NCBI GenBank assembly: GCA_029934735.1
Contig: JAOZLR010000009.1
Coordinates: 7,018 to 15,124 of the forward strand
Length of the DNA stretch: 8,107 nucleotides
Direction: 5' to 3'
Source of the DNA: Bacteroidales bacterium
GTDB lineage: Bacteria; Bacteroidota; Bacteroidia; Bacteroidales; JAADJA01
The translations under genes and the position numbers were made by a program. The notes below the pieces were generated by a model. The model made no database searches and was not told the origin of the DNA. It saw only the letters and a list, made by a program, of their open reading frames with translations. Of this stretch, positions 1 to 7,367 are shown in pieces. Within the stretch, counting starts at the first letter, position 1. Each line of letters starts with the position of its first letter.

Positions 1-1182
1 GATTTGCCTATTATCACAAATGTTAGTGTCAATAGTACTGACACTGAGACAGGTTCTATTTATGTCGCCTGGTCGAAACCAACAGAAATTGACTATACAC
101 AAACACCCGGGCCGTTCGAGTATCAGGTTTACAGAAAAAGCAGTGAGCTAGGCACAGATTTCATAAAAGTGTATACCTCAACCATTGATGATACGCTATA
201 CACTGACAATAACCTGAACACAAAAGACTTCAAATATTTTTACAGAATTGACTTTTATAACAACGATCCTCCTGACAACTATTTCAAAATAGGCTCGACT
301 GTTATAGCGCCATCAATTTATCTTAAACTTGAGCCTTCTGATAAGAAATTGACCCTTCACTGGAATGACAACCAACCCTGGATAAATTCAAAATTTGTGG
401 TTTACAGGCAAAATCCGATAACTAACAGTTTCGACTCTATCGGATATTCAACAGTCCCTCAATATGCTGACTCAGGATTAATAAACGGGAAAGAATACTG
501 TTATCTTATAAAATCGGTGGGATACTATTCAGCCCCTGGAATGGTTGACCCTATAATAAATTTCTCACAGGAAAAATGTGGCAAACCGGTTGATAATGTT
601 GCACCCTGTGCGCCAATACTGACGGTAACCACAAATTGCGTACTGCTGAATAACAACCTGGCCTGGATCTATCCCGATACCTGCGCGGAAGAGGAGTTGA
701 TATACTATATATATTATGCACAAAATGAAAGTAGCGACTATGTTTTAATTGATTCCACAGTTAATAATGATTTTGTTTTTGAGACCAATCCTCCGTCCAT
801 AGTTGGGTGTTTTACAGTTACTGCCCTTGATTCGCTGAGAAACCAAAGTCTATACAGTAATGTGGAGTGTGTTGATATTGATGAATGTGGCAGGGTCTGG
901 TTTCCGAATGTGATTACTCCTAACAGTGACGGCTACAATGATTATTACCATGCTGATTCCATAAACTCTGTCCAAAATTTTAAGATTACCATATTTAACC
1001 GTTGGGGTACGATTGTTTATGAATCTGAAGACCCGTATTTTCAGTGGGATGGAAAAGATCAGGATAATAGCATGGATTGCAGCACCGGAACATATTTTTT
1101 TGTTGCAACATTTGCTGAAAATACATTGACCGGGTTGATAAACAGAGAGGTAAAAGGGTCTATAACGTTGCTTAAAGATTAA
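1..1182 (+). CDS. T9SS-exported protein, C-terminal part (fibronectin III-like segments plus gliding-motility C-terminal domain); 5' end missing
   Basis: The reading frame is open from the first base, so the true start lies upstream; the TTG at base 4 is most likely an internal leucine. Numbering from that codon, residues about 1-100, 105-195 and 200-292 look like three beta-sandwich segments of fibronectin III type (for example YQVYRKSSE, FVVYRQN and YYIYYAQNES strands, each after a W-containing strand). Residues about 298-392 are a CHU_C/gliding-motility-associated C-terminal domain, with FPNVITPNSDGYND (300-313), FNRWGTIVYES (331-341), WDG (348-350) and TGTYFF (361-366). In Bacteroidota this domain is the type B sorting signal for export through the type IX secretion system, so the product is expected at the cell surface or outside the cell. 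Nine cysteines (e.g. 166, 192, 202, 212, 227) would suit disulfides in an exported protein. The function of the missing N-terminal part cannot be told. Confidence 0.9.
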   Translation, partial: DLPIITNVSVNSTDTETGSIYVAWSKPTEIDYTQTPGPFEYQVYRKSSELGTDFIKVYTSTIDDTLYTDNNLNTKDFKYFYRIDFYNNDPPDNYFKIGSTVIAPSIYLKLEPSDKKLTLHWNDNQPWINSKFVVYRQNPITNSFDSIGYSTVPQYADSGLINGKEYCYLIKSVGYYSAPGMVDPIINFSQEKCGKPVDNVAPCAPILTVTTNCVLLNNNLAWIYPDTCAEEELIYYIYYAQNESSDYVLIDSTVNNDFVFETNPPSIVGCFTVTALDSLRNQSLYSNVECVDIDECGRVWFPNVITPNSDGYNDYYHADSINSVQNFKITIFNRWGTIVYESEDPYFQWDGKDQDNSMDCSTGTYFFVATFAENTLTGLINREVKGSITLLKD

Positions 1183-1252
1183 ACGATACTTCTGAGGTTG
1201 TTATTCGTTGAAGTATAATCTCAAAGAAGTTTATGGGAATTATGCGTTAATA

Positions 1253-1795
1253 ATGAACAACAAAGTATTCATAATAACAGGCTCACAAGGCAGCGGGAAA
1301 ACAACCTTTCTTGATAAACTGATAAAGCATCTAAAAGCGGAAGGTGTATCGGTTGGTGGGTTTATAGCACACGGCTTTTGGAATAATAACGAAAGGTCAG
1401 GTTTTGAGCTGGAAAATATTCAAACAGGAGAAAAAATTATACTATGTCAAACAAATCCTGCTAAGGGATGGCAAAAATTCAGAAGATTCTATTTTAATCC
1501 TGAAGGTTTCGCTTTTGGCAACAAAGTCCTTGACCCTGCAAATTTGGGTAAAACTGACTTCATTGCTATTGATGAGGTCGGGCCTTTTGAACTTGAAAAT
1601 AGAGGCTGGGCGCAGGCAATCAAATTGTTACTACACAATATTGACAAGCCAATGATTTGGGTTGTAAGAAAAAGTTTGATAAAAGAAATTCTATCCCATT
1701 TCAGCATTAATGACTTTACAATACTTGATATTGATATTGCGGGAAAAGAGGTTGATAGGCTTGTGTTTATACTCAGTAAAGAGATTAAAGGTTAA
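1253..1795 (+). CDS. THEP1-family (NTPase_1) P-loop nucleoside-triphosphatase
   Basis: A 180-residue cytoplasmic P-loop NTPase. The Walker A motif GSQGSGKTT is at residues 10-18 and the Walker B region FIAIDEVGPFEL at 103-114 (D107, E108). The IDE-GP-EL signature, together with GGFIAHGF followed by RSGFEL near residues 35-53, is characteristic of the THEP1/NTPase_1 family, whose members hydrolyse nucleoside triphosphates in vitro and have no settled cellular role. The length fits the family (about 170-190). The frame stays open upstream to a TTG at 1208, but I chose the ATG at 1253 because it places the first beta strand and P-loop directly at the N-terminus, as is usual in this family. It follows the secreted-protein gene by 70 bp on the same strand and converges with the mechanosensitive channel gene. 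Family assignment is strong; substrate and pathway are unknown. Confidence 0.85.
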   Translation: MNNKVFIITGSQGSGKTTFLDKLIKHLKAEGVSVGGFIAHGFWNNNERSGFELENIQTGEKIILCQTNPAKGWQKFRRFYFNPEGFAFGNKVLDPANLGKTDFIAIDEVGPFELENRGWAQAIKLLLHNIDKPMIWVVRKSLIKEILSHFSINDFTILDIDIAGKEVDRLVFILSKEIKG

Positions 1796-1798
1796 AAC

Positions 1799-1830
1799 CA
1801 AAGCCCTATTCTATTTCGTTTTTGGCTTTG
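1799..1830. terminator. Possible weak bidirectional terminator hairpin between convergent genes
   Basis: CAAAGCC (1799-1805) and GGCTTTG (1824-1830) form a perfect 7-bp stem around an 18-base loop. It sits just after the NTPase stop codon and overlaps the last codons of the convergent channel gene. On the minus strand the stem is followed by GTTTT; on the plus strand there is no real T-run. The convergent arrangement makes a terminator plausible, but the long loop and short T tract make it weak. Confidence 0.3.
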
Positions 1831-3499
1831 ATTCGGGTTTAGAAACATCATCTTTTCCTGTTACCTTATCAATCACCTTTTCAACAGGGTTTCGGTTATC
1901 AACCGAATTTTCACCAGGGATTGTCGAAGGATTTCCATCACGCACAGCATTATACTGAGGAGAAAGAATTTCGATACCTGCTTCATTAAAGGCTTCAAGT
2001 ATATTCTTATGAAGTTCAGAATATATTAAAACCATTTTTTTAGGCTGCTTGGTGTAAATGTTTATTTCATAGTTAACATAAAAATCATCAAGGCTCTTCT
2101 GAAGCACGAAGGGTTTCGGGTCTTTCTGCACCAGAGTGGTCTTTCGTGCAGCCCTGAGCAATAGCTTATTTACAGTATCCCAGGGTATATTATAACCAAT
2201 GGTAACGGATGTATGCAAAATTAATCCAAGCTCCTTTGCATTTTGAGAATAATTCCATAAATGCGTATTTATTATTGTGGCATTAGGAATAGTAACATAC
2301 TCGTTTTTCAAGGTTTTGATTTTAGTAACTAATATCGATTTTTCCATCACATCTCCGATCGTATCACCTACTCTAACTCTGTCTCCTAATTGAAATGGGC
2401 GCATATAAGTAATAACAACCCCGGCAATAACATTTGAGATGGCAGATGTTGAGCCAAGAGAAAGTAAAACGCCAAAAAATATGGAAACACCCTGAAATGC
2501 TGCCGAATCTGAGCCGGGAATATGAGGAAACATAAAAATAAGAGCAAAGGCGTAAATTATCAATTTTAGCATATGAAGAGTAGGCTTTGCCCAATCTTTA
2601 TGAAAACCCTTAATTGTTATATTATCATTTTCGTATTCCTCGGAAATAACACTTAGTATTCGAACAATATACCGTGCAACGACATAGATAATTATTATGA
2701 AAAACAAGTCAGGAAGGAAATCTATCAATCCGTTAACTATATACATTATAGGTTCGGAAATATACTTATAGAATTCCTGTACAATTCCCCTTGTCCAGGG
2801 CATAAAACTGAAAAGTAAAGGTAAATAAAGGAAGAGTATCAACAGATATAATATGTATTTAACGATATTTGCCAAAAAGATAAAGAAATTCTCAGGCCCT
2901 CTCGGAACAAGATACCGATACAGACTTTTCCTTTTTCTTTTTAACTTCTTATTGTAGTTGTTAAGCTTTACGTCAATCCATTTAAAAAGCCTCTTAATAA
3001 GGTAAAAAATTACTATTAATCCGACAAGGGTTAAAAGTGTTAAACCTATGTTAATTAGCCAATTCTCAAATGTAACACTTTCAACCTTATCTTTAAGAGT
3101 AGCCTGGATTATTTCTTTGTAGTTTTCAACAAGGTATTTTCTTGTAGTACTTTCAATCTTTGCGTCCTCATCACTGAGGCTCATTATAATTGTCTTCTTA
3201 TATTGGATAAGTGATAAGCCACCATGATCAAAAACACTAATTGAGTCACCAGCGAATTCAAACTCTCCGGCGATGTCCATAAGTTTTTTCTCAATAGCTC
3301 TTGCTCTGTCTTCAACAGAAAACGGACCCAGTCCATATTTGATCTGAAAAAGAGTATCTTCCATAAACACCACATACCCGACTTGATTTAATGAGTCAAT
3401 CTTATTTATGGGCTTAACATTATTAGTACTATCCTGCGAAAATGAGAAACAGGATGCTAATAGAAATATGACAATAATAATCTGTCTGAATATCTTCAT
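1811..3499 (-). CDS. MscS-family mechanosensitive ion channel with N-terminal periplasmic extension
   Basis: A 562-residue inner-membrane channel protein, likely opened by membrane tension to release solutes on osmotic downshock. Residues 1-22 look like a signal peptide (hydrophobic stretch, then SFSQ). A periplasmic segment of about 125 residues follows, then hydrophobic helices near 147-170, 205-233, 252-285, 307-326 and 334-366. The last, rich in Gly/Ala/Ser (VSIFFGVLLSLGSTSAISN, 338-356), is the pore-lining TM3 of MscS. The beta domain follows with RPFQLGDRVRVGDTIGDV (367-384) and a YVTIPNATIINTHLWNYS run (401-418), then the alpha/beta C-terminal domain to about 515 and a charged tail. 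Basic clusters at 169-200 fit a cytoplasmic loop. It is larger than E. coli MscS (286 aa) because of the N-terminal part. It lies 90 bp downstream of the hybrid kinase on the same strand, so co-transcription is possible but not shown. Confidence 0.93.
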   Translation of the reverse strand: MKIFRQIIIVIFLLASCFSFSQDSTNNVKPINKIDSLNQVGYVVFMEDTLFQIKYGLGPFSVEDRARAIEKKLMDIAGEFEFAGDSISVFDHGGLSLIQYKKTIIMSLSDEDAKIESTTRKYLVENYKEIIQATLKDKVESVTFENWLINIGLTLLTLVGLIVIFYLIKRLFKWIDVKLNNYNKKLKRKRKSLYRYLVPRGPENFFIFLANIVKYILYLLILFLYLPLLFSFMPWTRGIVQEFYKYISEPIMYIVNGLIDFLPDLFFIIIIYVVARYIVRILSVISEEYENDNITIKGFHKDWAKPTLHMLKLIIYAFALIFMFPHIPGSDSAAFQGVSIFFGVLLSLGSTSAISNVIAGVVITYMRPFQLGDRVRVGDTIGDVMEKSILVTKIKTLKNEYVTIPNATIINTHLWNYSQNAKELGLILHTSVTIGYNIPWDTVNKLLLRAARKTTLVQKDPKPFVLQKSLDDFYVNYEINIYTKQPKKMVLIYSELHKNILEAFNEAGIEILSPQYNAVRDGNPSTIPGENSVDNRNPVEKVIDKVTGKDDVSKPESKPKTK

Positions 3500-3589
3500 G
3501 AATTCTTAGTTCTGATTAAATTTCAACAAAAAATGACTAATTTGCCTAATATATCTTGTATAACAATTTTTTTTAGTTTAATCAATTTG

Positions 3590-5848
3590 TCAGGTTAGAT
3601 ACTCACTCATTATCGAAAGCAAAGCCTCTTTTTTTACAGGCTTTGAAACATGCTCATCACACCCTGCTTTTTTCGATTCTTCAACATCTTCGACCATTGC
3701 ATGTGCTGTCTGTGCTATAACCGGCAAATCTTTCCTCACTTCTTTTATTAATGAAGTGGCTTTATAACCATCCATTATTGGCAATTGAATATCCATAAGA
3801 ACAAGCTCAATGTCAGGATTAACCTCACACATCTTCACAGCTTCCTCTCCATTACCGGCCCGAAGAATTTTCACTCCTGTACTCTCCAGATAACTCTTCA
3901 ATAATAAAAAACCTGAATTATTATCTTCAACTATTAACACTACTTTATTTTTCCAGTCCGGCCTTATTTTTTTCCGGCTTTTCGGCTTTATTTTATTATT
4001 TGTTACCTTGACAGGCTTAAAAGGAATGGCAAAGAAGAATGTACTGCCCTCACCCTCTTGTGATTCCACCTTCAAATCACCACTCAGTAATTCAACAAGC
4101 TTTTTTGATATTGTCAAACCAAGCCCTGTACCTCCAAACCTCCTTGTGTGACTATCCTCTATCTGTCTGAACCGGTTAAAAACAAGCTTTTGCTTATCCT
4201 CTGGGATCCCTATACCACTGTCGCGCACATAAAACCTGATCCTTGGTTTTTTTGCTTCAAGAATCACAGAATAACCAAACTCCACAAATCCTCTTTCTGT
4301 AAACTTAATAGCATTATCAATCAAGTTTGTAAGAATCTGTTTCAACCGGAACGGATCAGTGTATATGCTTATATCACTATCAATATCAGGCTTTACAAAT
4401 CTAAGATCGATATGAGATTTTTTCCCTGTTTTCTTAACATTCTCAAAAGTAGCATACAAATCAATGAACATATCATCAATATTGCACCCGCTTTTAATAA
4501 TCTCAATCTTACCTGCTTCAACTTTTGAAATATCAATAATATCATTGATTATATTAAGTAACAGATTGCCTTTATTTATAATAATATCAATATATTGATC
4601 TGTTGCTTCCTTTGGTGTTGCCGGGTCTTTAAGGAGTTGGGCAAATCCGGTAATGGCATTCATCGGAGTGCGTATTTCGTGTGACATATTGGATAAAAAT
4701 GCCGACTTCAACTTATCAGATTCTTCAGCCTTCTCTTTTGCTTGTGAAAGTTTCTTGTTTATGTTGTGCAATTCTGCGGTACGTTTTTTAACAAGGTCTT
4801 CAAGATGATCACGGTGAAGTGTAAGTTCTGAAAGGATATCCTTATATTCGGTGATATCTTTAACTGTAATAACAACTGCCTCAGGTTTATTTGAAGCATC
4901 ATTAAGATATGCTGCGGATATTACTCCGGGAAATTTTTCACCGCTCTTTTTAATAAACTCAAGCTCATAATTACCCCCTAATCCTTTAGAAATTATTTTC
5001 GATATAAAATTTTCTTCACCCTGTTCTTTCATCAATAAAAGCTCATCAAACTTTTTCCTAATAATGAAACTTCTTGAATATCCTGTCATCCCAACAAAAG
5101 AGTCATTAACCAGAATAAATTTTCCTTTAAGGTCAATCACGAAAATACCATCCTGGGCATTTGAAATTATTGACTCTGTAAACTTTTTCGACTGTAAAAG
5201 TTCTCTCTCGGCAAGTCTTATCTTTACATTTTGAGCAAGTATTTTATCACTTTGTGTTATTACAATTTCTCTCTCTTCCTGATAGCTCTTTGTCATAAAA
5301 GAAGCAATGAACGCCACAAGCAAAATTGTTAAAATTGCTGTAAAAAACAGATCCCAATACCTTGATTCATCATCAAGATAAGGTATAACAGCATCGGGAT
5401 GATTCATTTCATAAAAGATCATGAAAGAGACAGAGGCGATTGTGGCAACCACAGCAATTAACTGATGACTTCCTCTTGTAAGCACCATAAATAGCACCAT
5501 TTCTGCTAATATGACATACAGAACTGGTCCGTTACTACCGGCATTAATAAACCACACATAAGTGAGGGTAATAATTGATAAAAGAATAAAAGGAATAATT
5601 AAACTCTTATATATTCTCTTTTTAATTGATAAATAATAAAATCCAATAAATAATAGCGAGATGGTTAATGTGGAAATTGTCAATGAGAGATTAAAATCCA
5701 AAACTAAGTTCAAGAGGGTAGATACAATACCTGCAACTCCACCTACAAGGCAGGCAGCATTAAAGAACCTGTGCTCAAGGCTGTACTGCTCCGGGTTGCC
5801 TATTACAGACTTCATGAGTCGATCATATCTGAACCTGTCCTTTGCCAT
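3590..5848 (-). CDS. Membrane-bound PAS hybrid sensor histidine kinase with C-terminal receiver domain
   Basis: A 752-residue hybrid two-component kinase. Six hydrophobic helices lie near residues 30-50, 54-74, 81-101, 107-123, 129-146 and 166-186, with no large periplasmic domain. A linker helix leads to a PAS domain (about 219-335: NAQDGIFVIDLKGKFILVND, then GMTGYS and VKDITEYK), then a coiled coil (335-380). The HisKA domain has SHEIRTP with phospho-acceptor H390. The ATPase domain shows the N box (N508, D511, N512), DSGIGIP (G1, 543-549) and GGTGLGL (572-578). A receiver domain (about 635-752) has acidic E641/D642, phospho-acceptor D686, T714 and K736, so every catalytic residue looks intact. 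No HPt or DNA-binding output is attached and no partner regulator lies nearby. Its start has GGAG (5859-5862) 10 bases upstream. The PAS domain could bind a small ligand or cofactor; the signal is unknown. Confidence 0.95.
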   Translation of the reverse strand: MAKDRFRYDRLMKSVIGNPEQYSLEHRFFNAACLVGGVAGIVSTLLNLVLDFNLSLTISTLTISLLFIGFYYLSIKKRIYKSLIIPFILLSIITLTYVWFINAGSNGPVLYVILAEMVLFMVLTRGSHQLIAVVATIASVSFMIFYEMNHPDAVIPYLDDESRYWDLFFTAILTILLVAFIASFMTKSYQEEREIVITQSDKILAQNVKIRLAERELLQSKKFTESIISNAQDGIFVIDLKGKFILVNDSFVGMTGYSRSFIIRKKFDELLLMKEQGEENFISKIISKGLGGNYELEFIKKSGEKFPGVISAAYLNDASNKPEAVVITVKDITEYKDILSELTLHRDHLEDLVKKRTAELHNINKKLSQAKEKAEESDKLKSAFLSNMSHEIRTPMNAITGFAQLLKDPATPKEATDQYIDIIINKGNLLLNIINDIIDISKVEAGKIEIIKSGCNIDDMFIDLYATFENVKKTGKKSHIDLRFVKPDIDSDISIYTDPFRLKQILTNLIDNAIKFTERGFVEFGYSVILEAKKPRIRFYVRDSGIGIPEDKQKLVFNRFRQIEDSHTRRFGGTGLGLTISKKLVELLSGDLKVESQEGEGSTFFFAIPFKPVKVTNNKIKPKSRKKIRPDWKNKVVLIVEDNNSGFLLLKSYLESTGVKILRAGNGEEAVKMCEVNPDIELVLMDIQLPIMDGYKATSLIKEVRKDLPVIAQTAHAMVEDVEESKKAGCDEHVSKPVKKEALLSIMSEYLT

Positions 5849-5962
5849 TGTTTAATATCTCCGATTATTACAAAACAAAAACTTTTCTGAAAAGACAACA
5901 ATTATATACAAAAAATCTGAATTGACCAAAAAAAACAGTAATTATTTGCCAGATTGAATCAT

Positions 5963-5996
5963 TTTGTTCGAAGTATTAATTCAATTTCTATTTTTG
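5963..5996 (+). promoter_or_regulatory. Candidate Bacteroidota-type promoter of mobA
   Basis: TATTTTTG (5989-5996) matches the Bacteroidota -7 consensus TAnnTTTG exactly. TTTG at 5963-5966 lies 22 bases upstream, at the long end of the accepted spacing for the -33 element. Transcription would start within a few bases of the ATG at 6010, giving a very short leader. The match is by eye; AT-rich DNA produces such octamers by chance, so confidence is moderate. Confidence 0.5.
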
Positions 5997-6009
5997 TGCA
6001 AAATAAAAA

Positions 6010-6606
6010 ATGTTGAATTCTGACAAAAAAATAACAGGAATTGTTCTTTCAGGAGGTAAAAGCAGTAGGATGGGCAAGGAAAAGGGATTTTGCACTCTGC
6101 ACGGAAAACCTTTGATTGAATATGCTGTTGAGGTTTTGCTGGAGGTGTGTGATAATGTGATTATTAGCGCCAATAATAACAGCTACGAATATCTCGGACT
6201 TCCTGTTGTGAAAGATAGAGTTTCGGATATCGGGCCTATTAGTGGCCTGTCATCTGCAATTCATTTTTCAGAAACAGATGATAATTTTATCTTGTCGTGC
6301 GACATGCCTTTTATTTCTGAGGAGTTTGTTCGATATATTATATCACACAAAACTGGATATCAGGCTGTTGTTCCAATTAACAATGGCTTTCCAGAACCTC
6401 TTTGTGCTTATTACAAAAAAGATGTCGCCCGGATATTTGACAAGTCAATTGAAAACGATATCTATAAAATTCAGAGAGCATTTAAGGATATTGATGTTAA
6501 TTTTATTAATATTGACACAAAAAAAGATTTCGTCAACAGATTGCTATTTTCAAATATTAACACTGAGGAGGAGTTGAAGAGAATTGAGGGGCTCACAAAA
6601 ATATAG
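6010..6606 (+). CDS. mobA: Molybdenum cofactor guanylyltransferase MobA
   Basis: A 198-residue cytoplasmic nucleotidyltransferase that is expected to transfer GMP from GTP to Mo-molybdopterin, making the guanine dinucleotide form of the cofactor used by DMSO reductase-type enzymes. The signature loop LSGGKSSRMGKEK is at residues 13-25. DIGPISG (73-79) corresponds to the guanine/ribose contact region, SCDMP (96-100) supplies the metal-binding aspartate, and PEPLCAYY (128-135) and NINTEEEL (182-189) are further MobA landmarks. Length matches the family (about 190-200). The ATG at 6010 follows an A-rich stretch and a candidate promoter, with no Shine-Dalgarno. It is divergent from the kinase and convergent with the PAP2 gene. 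No other cofactor-synthesis gene is in view, so it appears as a single-gene unit. A related sugar or MobA-like nucleotidyltransferase is less likely given the motif set. Confidence 0.9.
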   Translation: MLNSDKKITGIVLSGGKSSRMGKEKGFCTLHGKPLIEYAVEVLLEVCDNVIISANNNSYEYLGLPVVKDRVSDIGPISGLSSAIHFSETDDNFILSCDMPFISEEFVRYIISHKTGYQAVVPINNGFPEPLCAYYKKDVARIFDKSIENDIYKIQRAFKDIDVNFINIDTKKDFVNRLLFSNINTEEELKRIEGLTKI

Positions 6607-6650
6607 TTAAATCCAATCTGGGCGAAAGCCTTACTGGTTGAAAATGTAAA

Positions 6651-7214
6651 TTATAGTAATTTCAAAACTACCTTATACAATTGCCATATAATCAATCCAA
6701 TCACAGTACCAACGATTATTCCGGCAACGACATCTCCCGGATAGTGAACTCCAAGATATATCCTGCTATATGCTATAACTGTAGCCCAAATGAAAATACT
6801 TATGGAAAAATATTTAATTTTTTTCCCCAGGAGTAAAGAAAGGAAAGTTGCTAGAGCAAAATGATTGGTAGCGTGTGAAGATATAAAGCTATATTGCCCG
6901 CCACATTCTCCTTTTACCAGATGAATAAATCCTTCAAGTTCAGGATTATGACACGGCCTGAGCCTCATAAAGACATTCTTGAAAAGATGAACGGAAATCT
7001 GATCGCTTGTAGCAATTAGCAACACAATAGCAAGTAATATGTACAACATATCCTTTTTATAATATTTGTATATCAGGTACAGAAAGTACAGATATAGCGG
7101 AATCCAAATCAGCTTATCGCTAACCCAGTACATAACGAAGTCCCAAAACCCGTTATGTATCCCATTCAGAAACAGGAAAAGCTGTGTATCCAGATATTGT
7201 AATGTTTCAAGCAT
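6651..7214 (-). CDS. PAP2-family integral membrane phosphatase
   Basis: A 187-residue membrane enzyme of the type 2 phosphatidic acid phosphatase family. The three active-site motifs are present: K79-x6-R86-P87 (KNVFMRLRP), SSH at 112-114 (in place of the usual PSGH) with H114, and S150-R151-x5-H157-x3-D161 (SRIYLGVHYPGDV). Hydrophobic helices lie near 24-48, 56-70, 119-129, 134-150 and 161-180. Such enzymes remove phosphate from lipid phosphates, including phosphatidic acid and undecaprenyl diphosphate; sequence alone does not decide the substrate. Ile-Ser replaces Pro-Ser-Gly before the histidine region, a common variation. The start at 7214 lies only 16 bp from a repeat element (7231-7359), so its promoter must lie in or beyond that element unless the leader is very short. 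Confidence 0.92.
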   Translation of the reverse strand: MLETLQYLDTQLFLFLNGIHNGFWDFVMYWVSDKLIWIPLYLYFLYLIYKYYKKDMLYILLAIVLLIATSDQISVHLFKNVFMRLRPCHNPELEGFIHLVKGECGGQYSFISSHATNHFALATFLSLLLGKKIKYFSISIFIWATVIAYSRIYLGVHYPGDVVAGIIVGTVIGLIIWQLYKVVLKLL

Positions 7215-7233
7215 ATTTATTAGCTCTATAGCT

Positions 7234-7278
7234 CTTTCGGATTTTAACGCCAGCCTTGCGGGTTAGCTAATCCGAAAG
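7234..7278 (+). repeat. REP-like hairpin A1
   Basis: CTTTCGGATT (7234-7243) pairs perfectly with AATCCGAAAG (7269-7278). The stem can continue as TTAAC (7244-7248) with GTTAG (7262-7266), using one T-G wobble and a 2-base CT bulge, leaving a 13-base loop. GCT lies directly 5' of the stem. An imperfect palindrome with a small bulge and a fixed 5' flank is typical of REP sequences bound by RAYT proteins. Confidence 0.8.
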
Positions 7279-7311
7279 TTCTGTTCTAATAGCATTTGTT
7301 TTATATAATAT

Positions 7312-7354
7312 TTCCAGATTAGCCTGCGCCTCAATCCATCGTTAAAATCTGGAA
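7312..7354 (-). repeat. REP-like hairpin A2, inverted relative to A1
   Basis: TTCCAGATT (7312-7320) pairs perfectly with AATCTGGAA (7346-7354), nine base pairs. Read on the minus strand the hairpin has 5' GCT, then a left arm continuing into GATTTTAAC and a right arm starting with GCTAATC. These cores are identical to those of A1 read on the plus strand, so the two hairpins are diverged inverted copies of one motif. Confidence 0.8.
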
Positions 7355-7367
7355 CAGCTTTTTTTGT

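Larger units (their letters stand above)
7231..7359. repeat. BIME-like 129-bp element, copy A (two inverted REP-like hairpins)
   Basis: This non-coding element matches copy B (7925-8053) at 107 of 129 positions by my count, with no gaps; most differences fall in loops and the spacer, while stem arms are kept. It holds two hairpins (7234-7278 and 7312-7354) in opposite orientation. Its ends form an 18-base imperfect inverted repeat: GCTCTTTCGGATTTTAAC at 7231-7248 and the complement of 7341-7358 (GCTGTTCCAGATTTTAAC) agree at 15 of 18 positions. It fills the space between the transposase stop (8 bp away) and the PAP2 start. Confidence 0.85.

Noticed and set aside
1208..1252. A TTG at 1208 would lengthen the THEP1-family NTPase by 15 residues.
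   Set aside because: The ATG at 1253 puts the P-loop strand at the N-terminus as in the rest of the family, and the extra residues show no family similarity.
3541..3590. ACAATTTT...AATTTGT between the kinase and channel genes as a terminator hairpin.
   Set aside because: Only about four pairs are continuous and all are AT-rich; too weak to report.
4148..4528. A 126-codon plus-strand open frame opposite the kinase gene.
   Set aside because: It is the antisense shadow of the kinase ATPase and HisKA region, where the minus-strand protein shows all conserved motifs; the plus-strand peptide resembles nothing recognisable.
5901..5929. On the minus strand upstream of the kinase, TTGGTC and TATAAT with a 17-base spacer look like a classical sigma-70 promoter.
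   Set aside because: The Bacteroidota housekeeping sigma factor uses TTTG/TAnnTTTG elements rather than TTGACA/TATAAT, and the region is so AT-rich that TATAAT is expected by chance.
6607..6630. GTTAAATCCAATCTGG after mobA resembles the right arm of the repeat hairpins (GTTAAAATCTGG).
   Set aside because: It has three inserted bases, no matching left arm and no GCT flank, so it does not form the hairpin; treated as chance or at most a decayed half.
7312..7366. Hairpin A2 followed by CAGCTTTTTTTG looks like a plus-strand intrinsic terminator.
   Set aside because: No plus-strand gene precedes it closely (mobA ends about 700 bp upstream and PAP2 lies antisense between), the stem is separated from the T-run by four bases, and the same hairpin in copy B has no T-run. 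It is better explained as part of the repeat.
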